NCBI RefSeq assembly: GCF_000221045.1
Contig: NC_015856.1
Location: 3,058,542 to 3,122,541, forward strand
DNA: 64,000 nt
DNA from: Collimonas fungivorans Ter331
GTDB taxonomy: Bacteria > Pseudomonadota > Gammaproteobacteria > Burkholderiales > Burkholderiaceae_D
Direction of reading: 5' to 3'
Below, piece by piece: positions 44,611 through 53,460 of this stretch. A model generated the notes under the pieces. It did not search any database, was not told where the DNA came from, and was given only the letters and a program-made list of their open reading frames with translations. Made by a program: the position numbers and the translations under genes. The first letter of the stretch is position 1, and every line of letters starts with the position of its first letter.

Positions 44611-45369
44611 TCAGCCGCGCCCGATGAACGGCATGTTGGTCGCCATCACCGTCATGAACTGAACGTTCGCATCCAGCGGCAAACTCGCCATGTACAGCAC
44701 TGCATTGGCGACGTTTTCCACCGACATGGTCGGCTCCACCGCAACCTGGCCGCTGGCTTGCAGGATGCCTTTCTCCATCTTTTCGGTCATGTCGGTAGCG
44801 GCGTTGCCGATATCGATCTGGCCGCAGGCGATATTGTATTTGCGGCCGTCCAGCGAAGTCGACTTGGTGAGGCCGGTGATGGCATGCTTGGTCGCCGTAT
44901 AGGCGACCGAGTTCGGCCGCGGCACATGGGCCGAGATCGAACCGTTGTTGATGATGCGGCCGCCGCCCGGCGTTTGCGTCTTCATGATGCGGAACGCCTC
45001 TTGCGTGCACAGGAAAGCGCCGCTCAGGTTGACATCGACCGATGCCTTCCATTGCGCAAAATCGACATCTTCCAGCGACGCCGATTTGGTAAAGATGCCG
45101 GCATTGTTGAACAACAGGTCAAGCCGGCCGAACCGCTCCCTGGTTTTTTCGAACAAGGCCCTGACCGATGCCGGATCGCTGACGTCGGCAGATACCGGCA
45201 AGGCGTGTACACCCGATGCCCCGGCGGCGGCAACCGTTTCCTCCAGCGCGGCTACACGCCGGCCCGCCAGCACCACGCTGTAATCGTTGCGCAGCAAGGC
45301 CAGAGCGATATGCTTGCCGATGCCGGAACCTGCGCCTGTGACCAGCGCGACTTTTTTCGTTGTTGCCAT
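44611..45369 (-). CDS. short-chain dehydrogenase/reductase
   Basis: 252-residue NAD(P)-dependent oxidoreductase. Cofactor motif [19 protein letters not shown], catalytic Ser in [10 protein letters not shown] and the YxxxK as [13 protein letters not shown]. The C terminus ([26 protein letters not shown]) is typical of SDRs that modify glucose/ribitol-type or beta-keto substrates. Substrate unknown. Single gene, convergent with the flavin reductase. Confidence 0.9.
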   Translation of the reverse strand: MATTKKVALVTGAGSGIGKHIALALLRNDYSVVLAGRRVAALEETVAAAGASGVHALPVSADVSDPASVRALFEKTRERFGRLDLLFNNAGIFTKSASLEDVDFAQWKASVDVNLSGAFLCTQEAFRIMKTQTPGGGRIINNGSISAHVPRPNSVAYTATKHAITGLTKSTSLDGRKYNIACGQIDIGNAATDMTEKMEKGILQASGQVAVEPTMSVENVANAVLYMASLPLDANVQFMTVMATNMPFIGRG

Positions 45370-45570
45370 TGCCTGTGCTCCTTGCCTGTTGTTTCCTGCA
45401 TTTTAACGGTGTTTCGGCATCTAGCCGGGACAGCGGTGCTTCCAAACTTGTAATATTCAAATGCAACTTTGATCGTTCACTGCGTGATCTTGTTTTGTTA
45501 ATCTGCCCTGCATGGCAGCCGCTTTTTGCGGCCGGCCGCACTTAAACATCAACCAGGGACTACAACAACA

Positions 45571-46386
45571 ATGAAATCATTCGCCATCTTACTCACCGGC
45601 CTGACGCTGCTGTCGGGCCTGGCCCATGCCGACAAGCTGGACGACATCAAGAAAGCCGGCGTGCTGCGTGTCGCTACCTTCGACGGCAATCCGCCGTTCG
45701 GTTTTGTCGACCAGAAAACCAACAAGCTCATCGGCCTCGATGTCGACTACGCCAACGAAGTCGCCAAAAAGCTCGGCGTCAAGGTCGAACTGGTGCCGAC
45801 CAACCCGGCCAACCGCATCCCTTTACTGACGTCCGGCAAGGTCGACGTCGTGTTCGCCAACTTCACCATCAACGCCGAGCGCGCCCAGGTGATCGATTTC
45901 AGCATTCCTTACTTTGCATCGGGCCAGCAATTCCTAGCGAAAAAAGGCGTGCTGAAGAGCGCCACGCAGATTCCCGAGCTGCGCATAGGCACCGACAAGG
46001 GCACCACCATGGAAACCACCTTGCGCGAGAAATACCCGGCCGCCAAGGTTGTCCTGTACGACGACACCCCGTTTGCATTGGCCGCCCTGCGCAACGGCAA
46101 CGTCCAGGCGATTACCCAGGACGGTTCGAAGCTGATCGCGCTGCTGGCGAACATCCCGGACAAGGAAAAATATGAAATCCCGGCGTTCGCCATTTCCGAG
46201 GAATACGAAGGCGTCGGCGTACCCAAGGGCGAAACGCGCCTGGTCAATACGCTCAACGATACCCTGCGCGAATTCGAGAAAAACGGCACCGCCCTCAAGA
46301 TCTACGACAAGTGGTTCGGCCCCAACAGCAAATCGCCGCTGCCGCGCCTGTTCAGGATCGGCGACACCAAGTTGAGCCAGAACTGA
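45571..46386 (+). CDS. polar amino-acid ABC transporter, substrate-binding protein
   Basis: 271 residues, SBP family 3. Signal MKSFAILLTGLTLLSGLAHA; mature DKLDDIKKAGVLRVATFDGNPPFGFVDQKTNKLIGLDVDYANEVAKKLGVKVELV in outline, with GKVDVVFANFTINAERAQVIDFSIPYF and RIGTDKGTTMETTL. Glutamate/aspartate- or arginine-type specificity is possible. Followed by a terminator before the permeases. Confidence 0.9.
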   Translation: MKSFAILLTGLTLLSGLAHADKLDDIKKAGVLRVATFDGNPPFGFVDQKTNKLIGLDVDYANEVAKKLGVKVELVPTNPANRIPLLTSGKVDVVFANFTINAERAQVIDFSIPYFASGQQFLAKKGVLKSATQIPELRIGTDKGTTMETTLREKYPAAKVVLYDDTPFALAALRNGNVQAITQDGSKLIALLANIPDKEKYEIPAFAISEEYEGVGVPKGETRLVNTLNDTLREFEKNGTALKIYDKWFGPNSKSPLPRLFRIGDTKLSQN

Positions 46387-46418
46387 TCGATCATCAATTC
46401 TCCGTGGTATCTGTCTTG

Positions 46419-46452
46419 CACCGGCAATCACCATGGTTGCCGGTGTTTTTTT
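46419..46452 (+). terminator. Rho-independent terminator/attenuator inside the amino-acid ABC operon
   Basis: CACCGGCAA (46419-46427) pairs perfectly with TTGCCGGTG (46437-46445), followed by TTTTTTT (46446-46452). It lies between the binding protein and the permeases, so it would let the binding protein be made in excess. Confidence 0.88.
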
Positions 46453-46475
46453 GTTTAGCGGCTGCAAAGTAAAAA

Positions 46476-47228
46476 ATGACTGAGTTTCAAACGATCCTGG
46501 GGCAAATGCTTGCCCCCAAATACCTCGGCTGGCTGGTCGACGGCCTGTGGATGACGCTGCTGCTGTCCGCCGTGGTCGCCGTTTTTTCCACCTTGCTGGG
46601 CATTGTCATCGCCGCCGCACGCTCCAGCCGGCAGCCCTGGCTAGTCCTGCCGGCTCGCGGCTTCCTTTCTGTCTTTCGCAATACGCCGCTGCTGGTGCAG
46701 CTGTTTTTCTGGTATTTCGGCGTTTCCAGCCTGCTGCCGGAAGCTTCGGTGGAATGGCTCAATACGGTGCACAGCGTGGCGCTGGGACCTTACCTGAAAT
46801 TGACATGGCCATCGTTCGAGCTGCTCTGTGCAATCTTCGGCCTGAGCCTGTATTCCGCAGCTTACGTCAGCGAAGAAATCCGCGCCGGCATGCGCGGCGT
46901 TGCCGAAGCACAGCGGCTGGCCGCTGCCGCCCTCGGCCTGAACCGCTGGCAGGGATTGCGCTACGTGATCCTGCCGCAAGCAGTGCGCATTGCGCTGCCG
47001 CCCTTGCTCGGCCAGTACATGAATATCGTCAAGAATACCTCATTGACCATGGCCATCGGCCTGGCGGAACTGTCTTACACCTCGCGCCAGGTGGAGGCGC
47101 AAACCTTCAAGACTTTCCAGGCTTTCGGCGTGGCGACCTTGTTCTACATCGCCGCCATCGCGCTGATTGAAAGCTTGGGCCAGCTGATCCAGCGCCGACA
47201 GCGGCTTGCCGGCGGGACGCAGCGATGA
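46476..47228 (+). CDS. amino-acid ABC transporter permease 1 (HisM/GltJ type)
   Basis: 250 residues. FRNTPLLVQLFFWYFGV and the EAA-type loop EEIRAGMRGVAEAQRLAAAALGLNRWQGLRYVILPQAVRIALPP (in outline) are diagnostic of polar amino-acid permeases. Overlaps the next permease gene by four bases. No ATP-binding subunit gene is near. Confidence 0.9.
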   Translation: MTEFQTILGQMLAPKYLGWLVDGLWMTLLLSAVVAVFSTLLGIVIAAARSSRQPWLVLPARGFLSVFRNTPLLVQLFFWYFGVSSLLPEASVEWLNTVHSVALGPYLKLTWPSFELLCAIFGLSLYSAAYVSEEIRAGMRGVAEAQRLAAAALGLNRWQGLRYVILPQAVRIALPPLLGQYMNIVKNTSLTMAIGLAELSYTSRQVEAQTFKTFQAFGVATLFYIAAIALIESLGQLIQRRQRLAGGTQR

Positions 47229-47938
47229 GCATGCAACTCAGCGTATTGACGGACAACCTGCCGTACCTGCTGTGGGGCGCATATCCCGACGGTCCGCTGG
47301 GCGGAGCGGCCCTGACCGTGCTGCTCAGCGTCGGTTCGGCGCTGGTTTCGGCATTGCTGGGGCTGGTGCTGGGCATCGCCCTGTCGCTGGCGCGCGGCTG
47401 GCCGCAGCTGCTGCTGACCATGGTGCTCGGCTTCTTCCGCGCGATCCCGGTGCTGATGCTGATCTTCTGGACCTACTTCCTGCTACCCATCGTTTTCCAT
47501 ATCGACGTGCCGGGCGTGCTGTCCGTGATGTGCGCCCTGGCGCTGATCGGCGGCGCCTACCTGGCGCACTCGGTGCATGCCGGCATCAGCGGCATCAAGG
47601 CCGGCCAATGGGACGCCGGCCTGTCGCTCGGCATGCCGCGCGTGACGGTGCTGCGCCACATCGTGCTGCCGCAGGCGCTGCAGATGATGCTGCCCTCCTT
47701 CGTCAACCAATGGGTGACCTTGATCAAGGACAGTTCGCTGGCCTACATCGTCGGCGTCGGCGAATTGTCGTTCGTGGCGGCGCAAGTCAACAGCCGGGTG
47801 ATGATTTATCCGGCCGAGATATTCATGTTCATCGGCTTGATCTATTTCGTGCTGTGCTCGGGGCTGGGCTTGTTTGCGAACCGGGTAGCGGCGCATTTCG
47901 GTTCCGCCCAAAACTGGCAGTTGGATCAGGCGCACTGA
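47225..47938 (+). CDS. amino-acid ABC transporter permease 2 (HisQ/GltK type)
   Basis: 237 residues. FFRAIPVLMLIFWTYFLLP and loop VHAGISGIKAGQWDAGLSLGMPRVTVLRHIVLPQALQMMLPS in outline. ATG overlaps the upstream TGA. The operon ends here without an ATPase gene; 136 bases later the SOS cassette begins. Confidence 0.9.
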   Translation: MSMQLSVLTDNLPYLLWGAYPDGPLGGAALTVLLSVGSALVSALLGLVLGIALSLARGWPQLLLTMVLGFFRAIPVLMLIFWTYFLLPIVFHIDVPGVLSVMCALALIGGAYLAHSVHAGISGIKAGQWDAGLSLGMPRVTVLRHIVLPQALQMMLPSFVNQWVTLIKDSSLAYIVGVGELSFVAAQVNSRVMIYPAEIFMFIGLIYFVLCSGLGLFANRVAAHFGSAQNWQLDQAH

Positions 47939-47988
47939 TCCGCTTGCCAACTTATCGACTGATTTGGCAAGCCAGATCGATAGTCGTA

Positions 47989-48036
47989 TTGACTAAAGCA
48001 GGATTGAATTTATACTGTATATATGTACAGTATAAT
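47989..48036 (+). promoter_or_regulatory. LexA (SOS) box and promoter of the imuA-imuB-dnaE2 cassette
   Basis: CTGTATATATGTACAG at 48015-48030 fits the classical LexA box CTGT-N8-ACAG. It overlaps a -10 TATACT (48011-48016) paired with -35 TTGACT (47989-47994) at a 16-base spacing, so LexA would block RNA polymerase directly. Confidence 0.92.
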
Positions 48037-48074
48037 ATAAACCTCAGTCTTGTCTTAAAGCTTGCCATCTCACC

Positions 48075-48857
48075 ATGTTCATATCCGCCGGTACATCCAG
48101 CATTTCCGCCGCCGCCCAATCGGTCGTGGCGACCTTGCCGCATGCCTTGTGGCGCGCAGACCAGATGGGTTCTTACCAGGGCGTGGTCACCGCTTCCGGC
48201 CATCCCTCCCTGGACCGCGAGTTGCCGAACGGCGGCTGGCCGCATTCGGCGCTGATAGAGTTGCTGCTGCAACAAGCCGGCAGCGGCGAAATACGCCTGC
48301 TGCAGCCGGCGCTGGCGCGCATCGCCAGCCAGCGCCGGATCGTCTTGCTGCAGCCGCCGCACCTGCCGCAGATCGCAGCCTGGGATGGCGCCGGCCTGGC
48401 CAGCGAACAACTGCTGTGGATCAAGGCAGCGCGCAGCGCCGATGCGCTGTGGTCGGCGGAACAGGTATTGCGCAACGGCAGCTGCGGCGCACTGCTGCTG
48501 TGGCAACCGCATATCCGCGGCGAAGCTTTGCGCCGCTTGCACCTGGCGGCCCAGGCCAGCGACACCATGCTGTGGCTGCTGCGGCCGCTGAGCGCGGCCC
48601 ACGAATCCTCGCCCTCGCCTTTGCGGCTGGCATTGCGGCCGGCCCGCAACGGCGTCGAAATCCAGCTGCTCAAGCGCAAGGGGCCGCAACACGAACAAGC
48701 GTTTTACCTGCCGCTGACGGCAGCCGTGGCCGCAACCGATACGGCCACGGTCCAGGCCGTTCCGCCCCATTCTTTTGCCGCACCCGACCATGACACTCTG
48801 GATAGGCATACACCTGCCGCTGCTGGCGCTGGAAACATTGCGCCCGCGCTGGTCTGA
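48075..48857 (+). CDS. imuA: translesion-synthesis accessory protein ImuA
   Basis: 260 residues. RecA/SulA-like protein of the ImuA group: HALWRADQMGSYQGVVTASGHPSLDRELPNGGWPHSALIELL in outline is the N-terminal hallmark, followed by IRLLQPALARIASQRRIVLLQPPHLP. Partner of ImuB and DnaE2 in damage-induced mutagenesis. First gene after the LexA box. Its 3' end overlaps imuB by 68 bases, an unusually long overlap that couples translation. Confidence 0.9.
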   Translation: MFISAGTSSISAAAQSVVATLPHALWRADQMGSYQGVVTASGHPSLDRELPNGGWPHSALIELLLQQAGSGEIRLLQPALARIASQRRIVLLQPPHLPQIAAWDGAGLASEQLLWIKAARSADALWSAEQVLRNGSCGALLLWQPHIRGEALRRLHLAAQASDTMLWLLRPLSAAHESSPSPLRLALRPARNGVEIQLLKRKGPQHEQAFYLPLTAAVAATDTATVQAVPPHSFAAPDHDTLDRHTPAAAGAGNIAPALV

Positions 48858-50283
48858 ACCCTGCATGCTGGCAGTGCTGGAACATGACCAGGTGCTGACC
48901 ATGACCGCCAGCGCCGAGGCCAGCGGCGTGCGGCCTGGCATGCGCCGCGGCGGTGTGCTGGCGCTGGCGCCGCAGGCGCAGCTGTGCGAGCGCGATGCGG
49001 CGCGCGAGCAAGGCGCGCGCGACGATATCGCGCTGACCCTGCTGCAATACACGCCGGAAGTGGCGCATGCCGAGGAAGATTCGCTGCTGCTCGACGTCAG
49101 CGCCAGCCTGAGCGCTTTCGGCGGCCGCCTGGCGCTGTGCCGCCGCATCCGCGACAGCATCCAGGCGCTGGGCTTCACGCCGCACCTCAGCATGGCGCCG
49201 ACCGCCCAGGGCGCATGGCTGCTGGCGCGCTATCGCTGCCAGGCCAACGTGCCGGGCCTGGCCCGGCAACGCCGCAGCTTGCGGCTGGCCAGCCTGCAGC
49301 GACGGCTGGATAAACTGCCGTTCGCGATCCTGCCGGCGGCGCGCCCCTACCAGGATTGGCTGGCCGGCATCGGCTGCCAGACCCTGGCCGACTTGCGCAA
49401 GCTGCCGCGCGCCGGCTTGCAGCGGCGCAGCGACAAGCACATCCTGGAAACCCTGGACCGCGCCTACGGCACGGCGCCGGAGGTATTCGAATGGGTGCAG
49501 CCGCCGCAGGCATTCAGCGCCTGGCTGGAACTGCCGGACCGCATCGAGCATGCCGAGGCGGTACTGTTTGCGGCGCGCCGCCTGATCCTGCAAATGATAG
49601 GCTGGCTGGTGGCGCAACAGCTGGCAGTATCGCGCTTCCTGCTGTCGCTGGAACACGAGCGCGGGCGCCAGGCAATCGCCCCCACGCCGCTGGAAATCGC
49701 ACTGGGCGAACCGGCCTGGCATGAAGAACACCTGCTGCGCCTGCTGAAAGAAAGGCTGGGCCGGCTGCAGCTCGATGCGCCCGTGATCGCCTTGCGTCTG
49801 CAGGCAACCCAGGTGGCGCCGATGCTGCCGCCGACCGCTTCGCTGTTTCCCGAACCAGGCGGCACGCCCGGCGCCTACGCTCGACTGCTGGAGCTGCTGA
49901 GCGCGCGGCTCGGCAGCGAAAACGTCTTGCAGCCGGCGGCCCTGGCCGACCACCGGCCGGAAGTCGCCAACGCCTGGCAAGCCGCCGCCGACAGCCAACG
50001 CCGCCCAGCGCCAGGCGATGCATTGCATCGCCTCCAGCCGCAACGGCCATTCTGGCTCCTGCAGCAACCGTTGGCCTTGATGTTCCGCAAGCACCGACCG
50101 TTTTACGGTTCGCCCTTGCGCCTGCTGTCAGGACCAGAGCGCATCGAATGCGGCTGGTGGGATGGCCCGCCGACTGTACGCGATTACTTCGTGGCGGAAG
50201 GCGCAGAAGCCGCTTGTTACTGGATATATCGCGAGCGCGATGGCGATGACATTCGCTGGTTCCTGCACGGCTTGTTTGCCTGA
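48790..50283 (+). CDS. imuB: Y-family polymerase-like protein ImuB
   Basis: 497 residues. Y-family fold: LWIGIHLPLLALETLRPRW, VLTMTASAEASGVRPGMRRGGVLALAPQAQL, and DSLLLDVSASLSAFGG. The catalytic acidic residues of true Y-family polymerases are not preserved, in line with ImuB being a non-catalytic hub that joins the beta clamp and DnaE2. Start at ATG 48790 inside imuA. Six bases before dnaE2. Confidence 0.92.
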   Translation: MTLWIGIHLPLLALETLRPRWSEPCMLAVLEHDQVLTMTASAEASGVRPGMRRGGVLALAPQAQLCERDAAREQGARDDIALTLLQYTPEVAHAEEDSLLLDVSASLSAFGGRLALCRRIRDSIQALGFTPHLSMAPTAQGAWLLARYRCQANVPGLARQRRSLRLASLQRRLDKLPFAILPAARPYQDWLAGIGCQTLADLRKLPRAGLQRRSDKHILETLDRAYGTAPEVFEWVQPPQAFSAWLELPDRIEHAEAVLFAARRLILQMIGWLVAQQLAVSRFLLSLEHERGRQAIAPTPLEIALGEPAWHEEHLLRLLKERLGRLQLDAPVIALRLQATQVAPMLPPTASLFPEPGGTPGAYARLLELLSARLGSENVLQPAALADHRPEVANAWQAAADSQRRPAPGDALHRLQPQRPFWLLQQPLALMFRKHRPFYGSPLRLLSGPERIECGWWDGPPTVRDYFVAEGAEAACYWIYRERDGDDIRWFLHGLFA

Positions 50284-50289
50284 TTGTGT

Positions 50290-53200
50290 ATGGACAAGAA
50301 TCCTTCGCTGGCATCGCCGTCGATCGTGCTGCCGGAATACGCCGAACTGCAGTGCGTCTCGAATTTCAGCTTCCTGCGCGGCGCATCGCACCCCGAGGAA
50401 CTGGTGGAACGCGCTGTCCAGCTCGGCTACGCGGCGCTGGCGATTACCGACGAATGCTCGCTGGCCGGCGTGGTGCGCGCCCATGTCGAGGCCAAACAAC
50501 ATAAACTGCCGTTGCTGATCGGCAGCCAGTTCCAGTTGCATGAGGCCGACGGCAGCCCGGCGTTTTCCCTGATCGCGCTGGCGCAGAACCGCGAGGGTTA
50601 CGGCAACCTGTCGGAACTGATCACGCTGGCGCGCAGCCGCGCCGACAAAGGCCACTATCTGCTCAGGCCGCAAGACCTCGACGCTCCCGACGGCGCCAAC
50701 GCCCACCTGCGCCAGCTGCCCGATTGCCTGCTGATCCTGCTGCCCGTGCATGGCGTCGACACCGAGACCCTGGCACGCCAGGCGACATGGCTGAACAACA
50801 CCTTTCCCGGCCGCGCCTGGATCGGCATGACCATGCTGCACCAGGTCGGCGACGAGCGGCAACGCGCCGTGATTGAACAGGTCGCGCAGCAGCTCGGCTT
50901 GCCGGTGGTGGCTACCGGCGATGTCTGCATGCACCGCCGCTCGCGCAAGCCGCTGCAAGATACGCTGACCGCGATCCGGCTCGGCAAGCCTGTCGCCGCC
51001 TGCGGTTACGCATTGGCGCCGAATGCCGAACAGCATCTGCGCGCCCGGCTGCGGCTGGCCAACCTGTATCCGGCGGCGGCCTTGGCCGAAACAGTCAGGA
51101 TCGCCGGCAAGTGCAGCTTCTCGCTGGATGAACTGAAATATGAATATCCGGATGAAATCGTGCCGCCCGGGCATACCCCGGCCAGCTACCTGCGCCAGCA
51201 AACCTATGTCGGCGCACGCAACCGCTTCTCCGACGAAATCCCGGCCATGGTACAGCGGCAGCTGGAAGACGAACTGGACCTGATCCAGGAACTGGAATAC
51301 GAAGCTTATTTCCTGACCGTCTACGACATCGTCCAGTTTGCCCGCAGCCAGGGCATCTTGTGTCAGGGCCGCGGCTCGGCCGCCAACTCGGCGGTCTGTT
51401 ATTGCCTAGGCATCACCGAGGTCGATCCAGCCCAGAGCACCTTGCTGTTCGGCCGCTTCATCAGTCGCGAGCGTAATGAACCGCCCGACATCGACGTCGA
51501 TTTCGAACACCAGCGGCGCGAGGAAGTGATCCAGTACATCTACGAAAAATACGGCCGGCGGCGGGCCGCGCTGACCGCGGTGGTCATCAGCTACCGGCCG
51601 CGCAGCGTGTTGCGCGATGTCGGCAAGGCGCTCGGCGTCGATCCCGGCCTGGTCGACCAGGTCGCCAAATCGCAGCGCTGGTGGGACGACAAGCAGCAGC
51701 TGCAGCAGAATTTCAGCGAGCTCGGCATGGCTGCCGATACCGCGATTGCAGAACAATGGGCCGATCTGTCGCATACCTTGATGGGATTTCCGCGCCACCT
51801 GTCGCAGCATCCGGGCGGTTTCGTGATTTCGCGCGGCAAGCTGTCGCGCCTGGTGCCCATCGAAAACGCGGCGATGAAAGACCGTAGCGTGGTGCAATGG
51901 GACAAGGATGACCTGGATGCCTTGCGCATACTCAAGGTCGATGTGCTGGCGCTGGGCATGCTGTCGATGCTGCAGCGGGCGCTGGCGATGGTGGCGCTGC
52001 AGCGCGGCGAAGCGTTCGAGATGAAAGACATCCCGCGCGAAGACCCTGCGACTTACGACATGATCTGCAAGGCTGACACCATAGGCGTGTTCCAGATCGA
52101 AAGCCGGGCTCAGATGAGCATGCTGCCGCGCCTGAAGCCGCGGAAATTCTACGATCTGGTGATCCAGGTTGCGATCGTCCGGCCAGGGCCAATCCAGGGC
52201 GGCATGGTCCATCCTTTTCTGCAAAACAGGAAAAAGGATCCCGACGACATCGTCTATCCAAGCGACAAATTGAAAGAAGCGCTAGAAAGAACCCTCGGCA
52301 TCCCGATTTTCCAGGAACAAGTAATGCAGATCGCCGTAATCGCCGCAGGTTTTACCGAGGGTGAAGCCGATAGCCTGCGCCGCTCGATGGCAGCCTGGAA
52401 ACGTAAAGGCGGCCTCGAAAAATTCGAACGCAAGCTGATCGACGGCATGACAGACAGGGGCTACGAAAAGAGTTTCGCCGAAGCCATCTATAGCCAGATC
52501 CAAGGTTTCGGCGAATACGGCTTTCCGGAAAGCCACGCCGCCAGTTTCGCCCTGCTCGCCTACGCCAGCTCCTGGCTCAAATGCCATGAACCGGAAGCGT
52601 TCCTGGCGGCGCTGCTGAACAGCCAGCCGATGGGATTCTATTCGCCGTCGCAGCTGGTGCAGGATGCACGCCGGCATGGCGTGGAAGTGCTGCCTGTCGA
52701 TATCAACGTCAGCAACTGGGAAGCCGCCCTGGAACCTACCTCGGCCGCCAGGCCCGCAGTCAGGCTGGGTTTCAACCTGGTGCGCGGACTGAACTCCGGG
52801 AATGTCGACGAGATTGAAGCGGCGCGCGCGGTGCGCCCGTTCGCCGATCTCAAGGACATGGCTTTGCGCAGCGGCCTGAAGCGCGACCAGCTGCAAGCGC
52901 TGGCCGCCGCCAATTCGCTCGCGCCGTTGGTCGGCAACCGCCGCCAGGCGTTGTGGCAGGCGCTGGTCAGCGCGCCGGACAAAGGCTTGCTCAAGCAGGC
53001 CCAGGTGGAGGAACAGGAGCTGCCGCTGGCCGAGCCGGCGGAAGCGGAGAACCTGCTCAACGATTACGATGCGCTGGGCCTGACCCTGGGCCGCCATCCG
53101 CTGGCGCTGCTGCGCCCGCAGTTAAACGCCCAGCGTTTCCGGTCGGCCGAAGTGCTGAATACTTTCCGCAGCGGCCGGCTGGCGCGGGCCTGCGGCATCG

Positions 53201-53457
53201 TCACGGTGCGCCAGCGCCCCGGCACTGCCAAGGGCGTGGTGTTCGTTACGCTGGAAGATGAAACCGGCACCGTCAACGTCATCGTCTGGCCTGACCTGGC
53301 GGACAGCCAGCGCAAGGAATTGCAGGGATCGAAGCTGATGGGCGTCAACGGCACCTGGCAGTCCCAGGAAGGCGTCAGGCACCTGGTGGCTCAGCACCTG
53401 ATCGACATGTCGCCCATGCTGGGCAAGCTGTACACCACCAGCCGCGACTTTCACTGA
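50290..53457 (+). CDS. dnaE2: error-prone DNA polymerase III alpha subunit DnaE2
   Basis: 1055 residues. N-terminal PHP domain (ELQCVSNFSFLRGASHPEELVERA, AITDECSLAGVVRAH), polymerase palm with catalytic Asp residues in NEPPDIDVDFEHQRREEVIQY, GFGEYGFPESHAASFALLAYASSWLKCH near the tail, and a C-terminal OB fold (LARACGIVTVRQRPGTAKG ... LEDETGTVNVIVWPDL). Shorter than replicative DnaE, as expected for DnaE2. Carries out mutagenic lesion bypass under SOS control with ImuA and ImuB. Confidence 0.96.
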   Translation: MDKNPSLASPSIVLPEYAELQCVSNFSFLRGASHPEELVERAVQLGYAALAITDECSLAGVVRAHVEAKQHKLPLLIGSQFQLHEADGSPAFSLIALAQNREGYGNLSELITLARSRADKGHYLLRPQDLDAPDGANAHLRQLPDCLLILLPVHGVDTETLARQATWLNNTFPGRAWIGMTMLHQVGDERQRAVIEQVAQQLGLPVVATGDVCMHRRSRKPLQDTLTAIRLGKPVAACGYALAPNAEQHLRARLRLANLYPAAALAETVRIAGKCSFSLDELKYEYPDEIVPPGHTPASYLRQQTYVGARNRFSDEIPAMVQRQLEDELDLIQELEYEAYFLTVYDIVQFARSQGILCQGRGSAANSAVCYCLGITEVDPAQSTLLFGRFISRERNEPPDIDVDFEHQRREEVIQYIYEKYGRRRAALTAVVISYRPRSVLRDVGKALGVDPGLVDQVAKSQRWWDDKQQLQQNFSELGMAADTAIAEQWADLSHTLMGFPRHLSQHPGGFVISRGKLSRLVPIENAAMKDRSVVQWDKDDLDALRILKVDVLALGMLSMLQRALAMVALQRGEAFEMKDIPREDPATYDMICKADTIGVFQIESRAQMSMLPRLKPRKFYDLVIQVAIVRPGPIQGGMVHPFLQNRKKDPDDIVYPSDKLKEALERTLGIPIFQEQVMQIAVIAAGFTEGEADSLRRSMAAWKRKGGLEKFERKLIDGMTDRGYEKSFAEAIYSQIQGFGEYGFPESHAASFALLAYASSWLKCHEPEAFLAALLNSQPMGFYSPSQLVQDARRHGVEVLPVDINVSNWEAALEPTSAARPAVRLGFNLVRGLNSGNVDEIEAARAVRPFADLKDMALRSGLKRDQLQALAAANSLAPLVGNRRQALWQALVSAPDKGLLKQAQVEEQELPLAEPAEAENLLNDYDALGLTLGRHPLALLRPQLNAQRFRSAEVLNTFRSGRLARACGIVTVRQRPGTAKGVVFVTLEDETGTVNVIVWPDLADSQRKELQGSKLMGVNGTWQSQEGVRHLVAQHLIDMSPMLGKLYTTSRDFH

Positions 53458-53460
53458 GAT

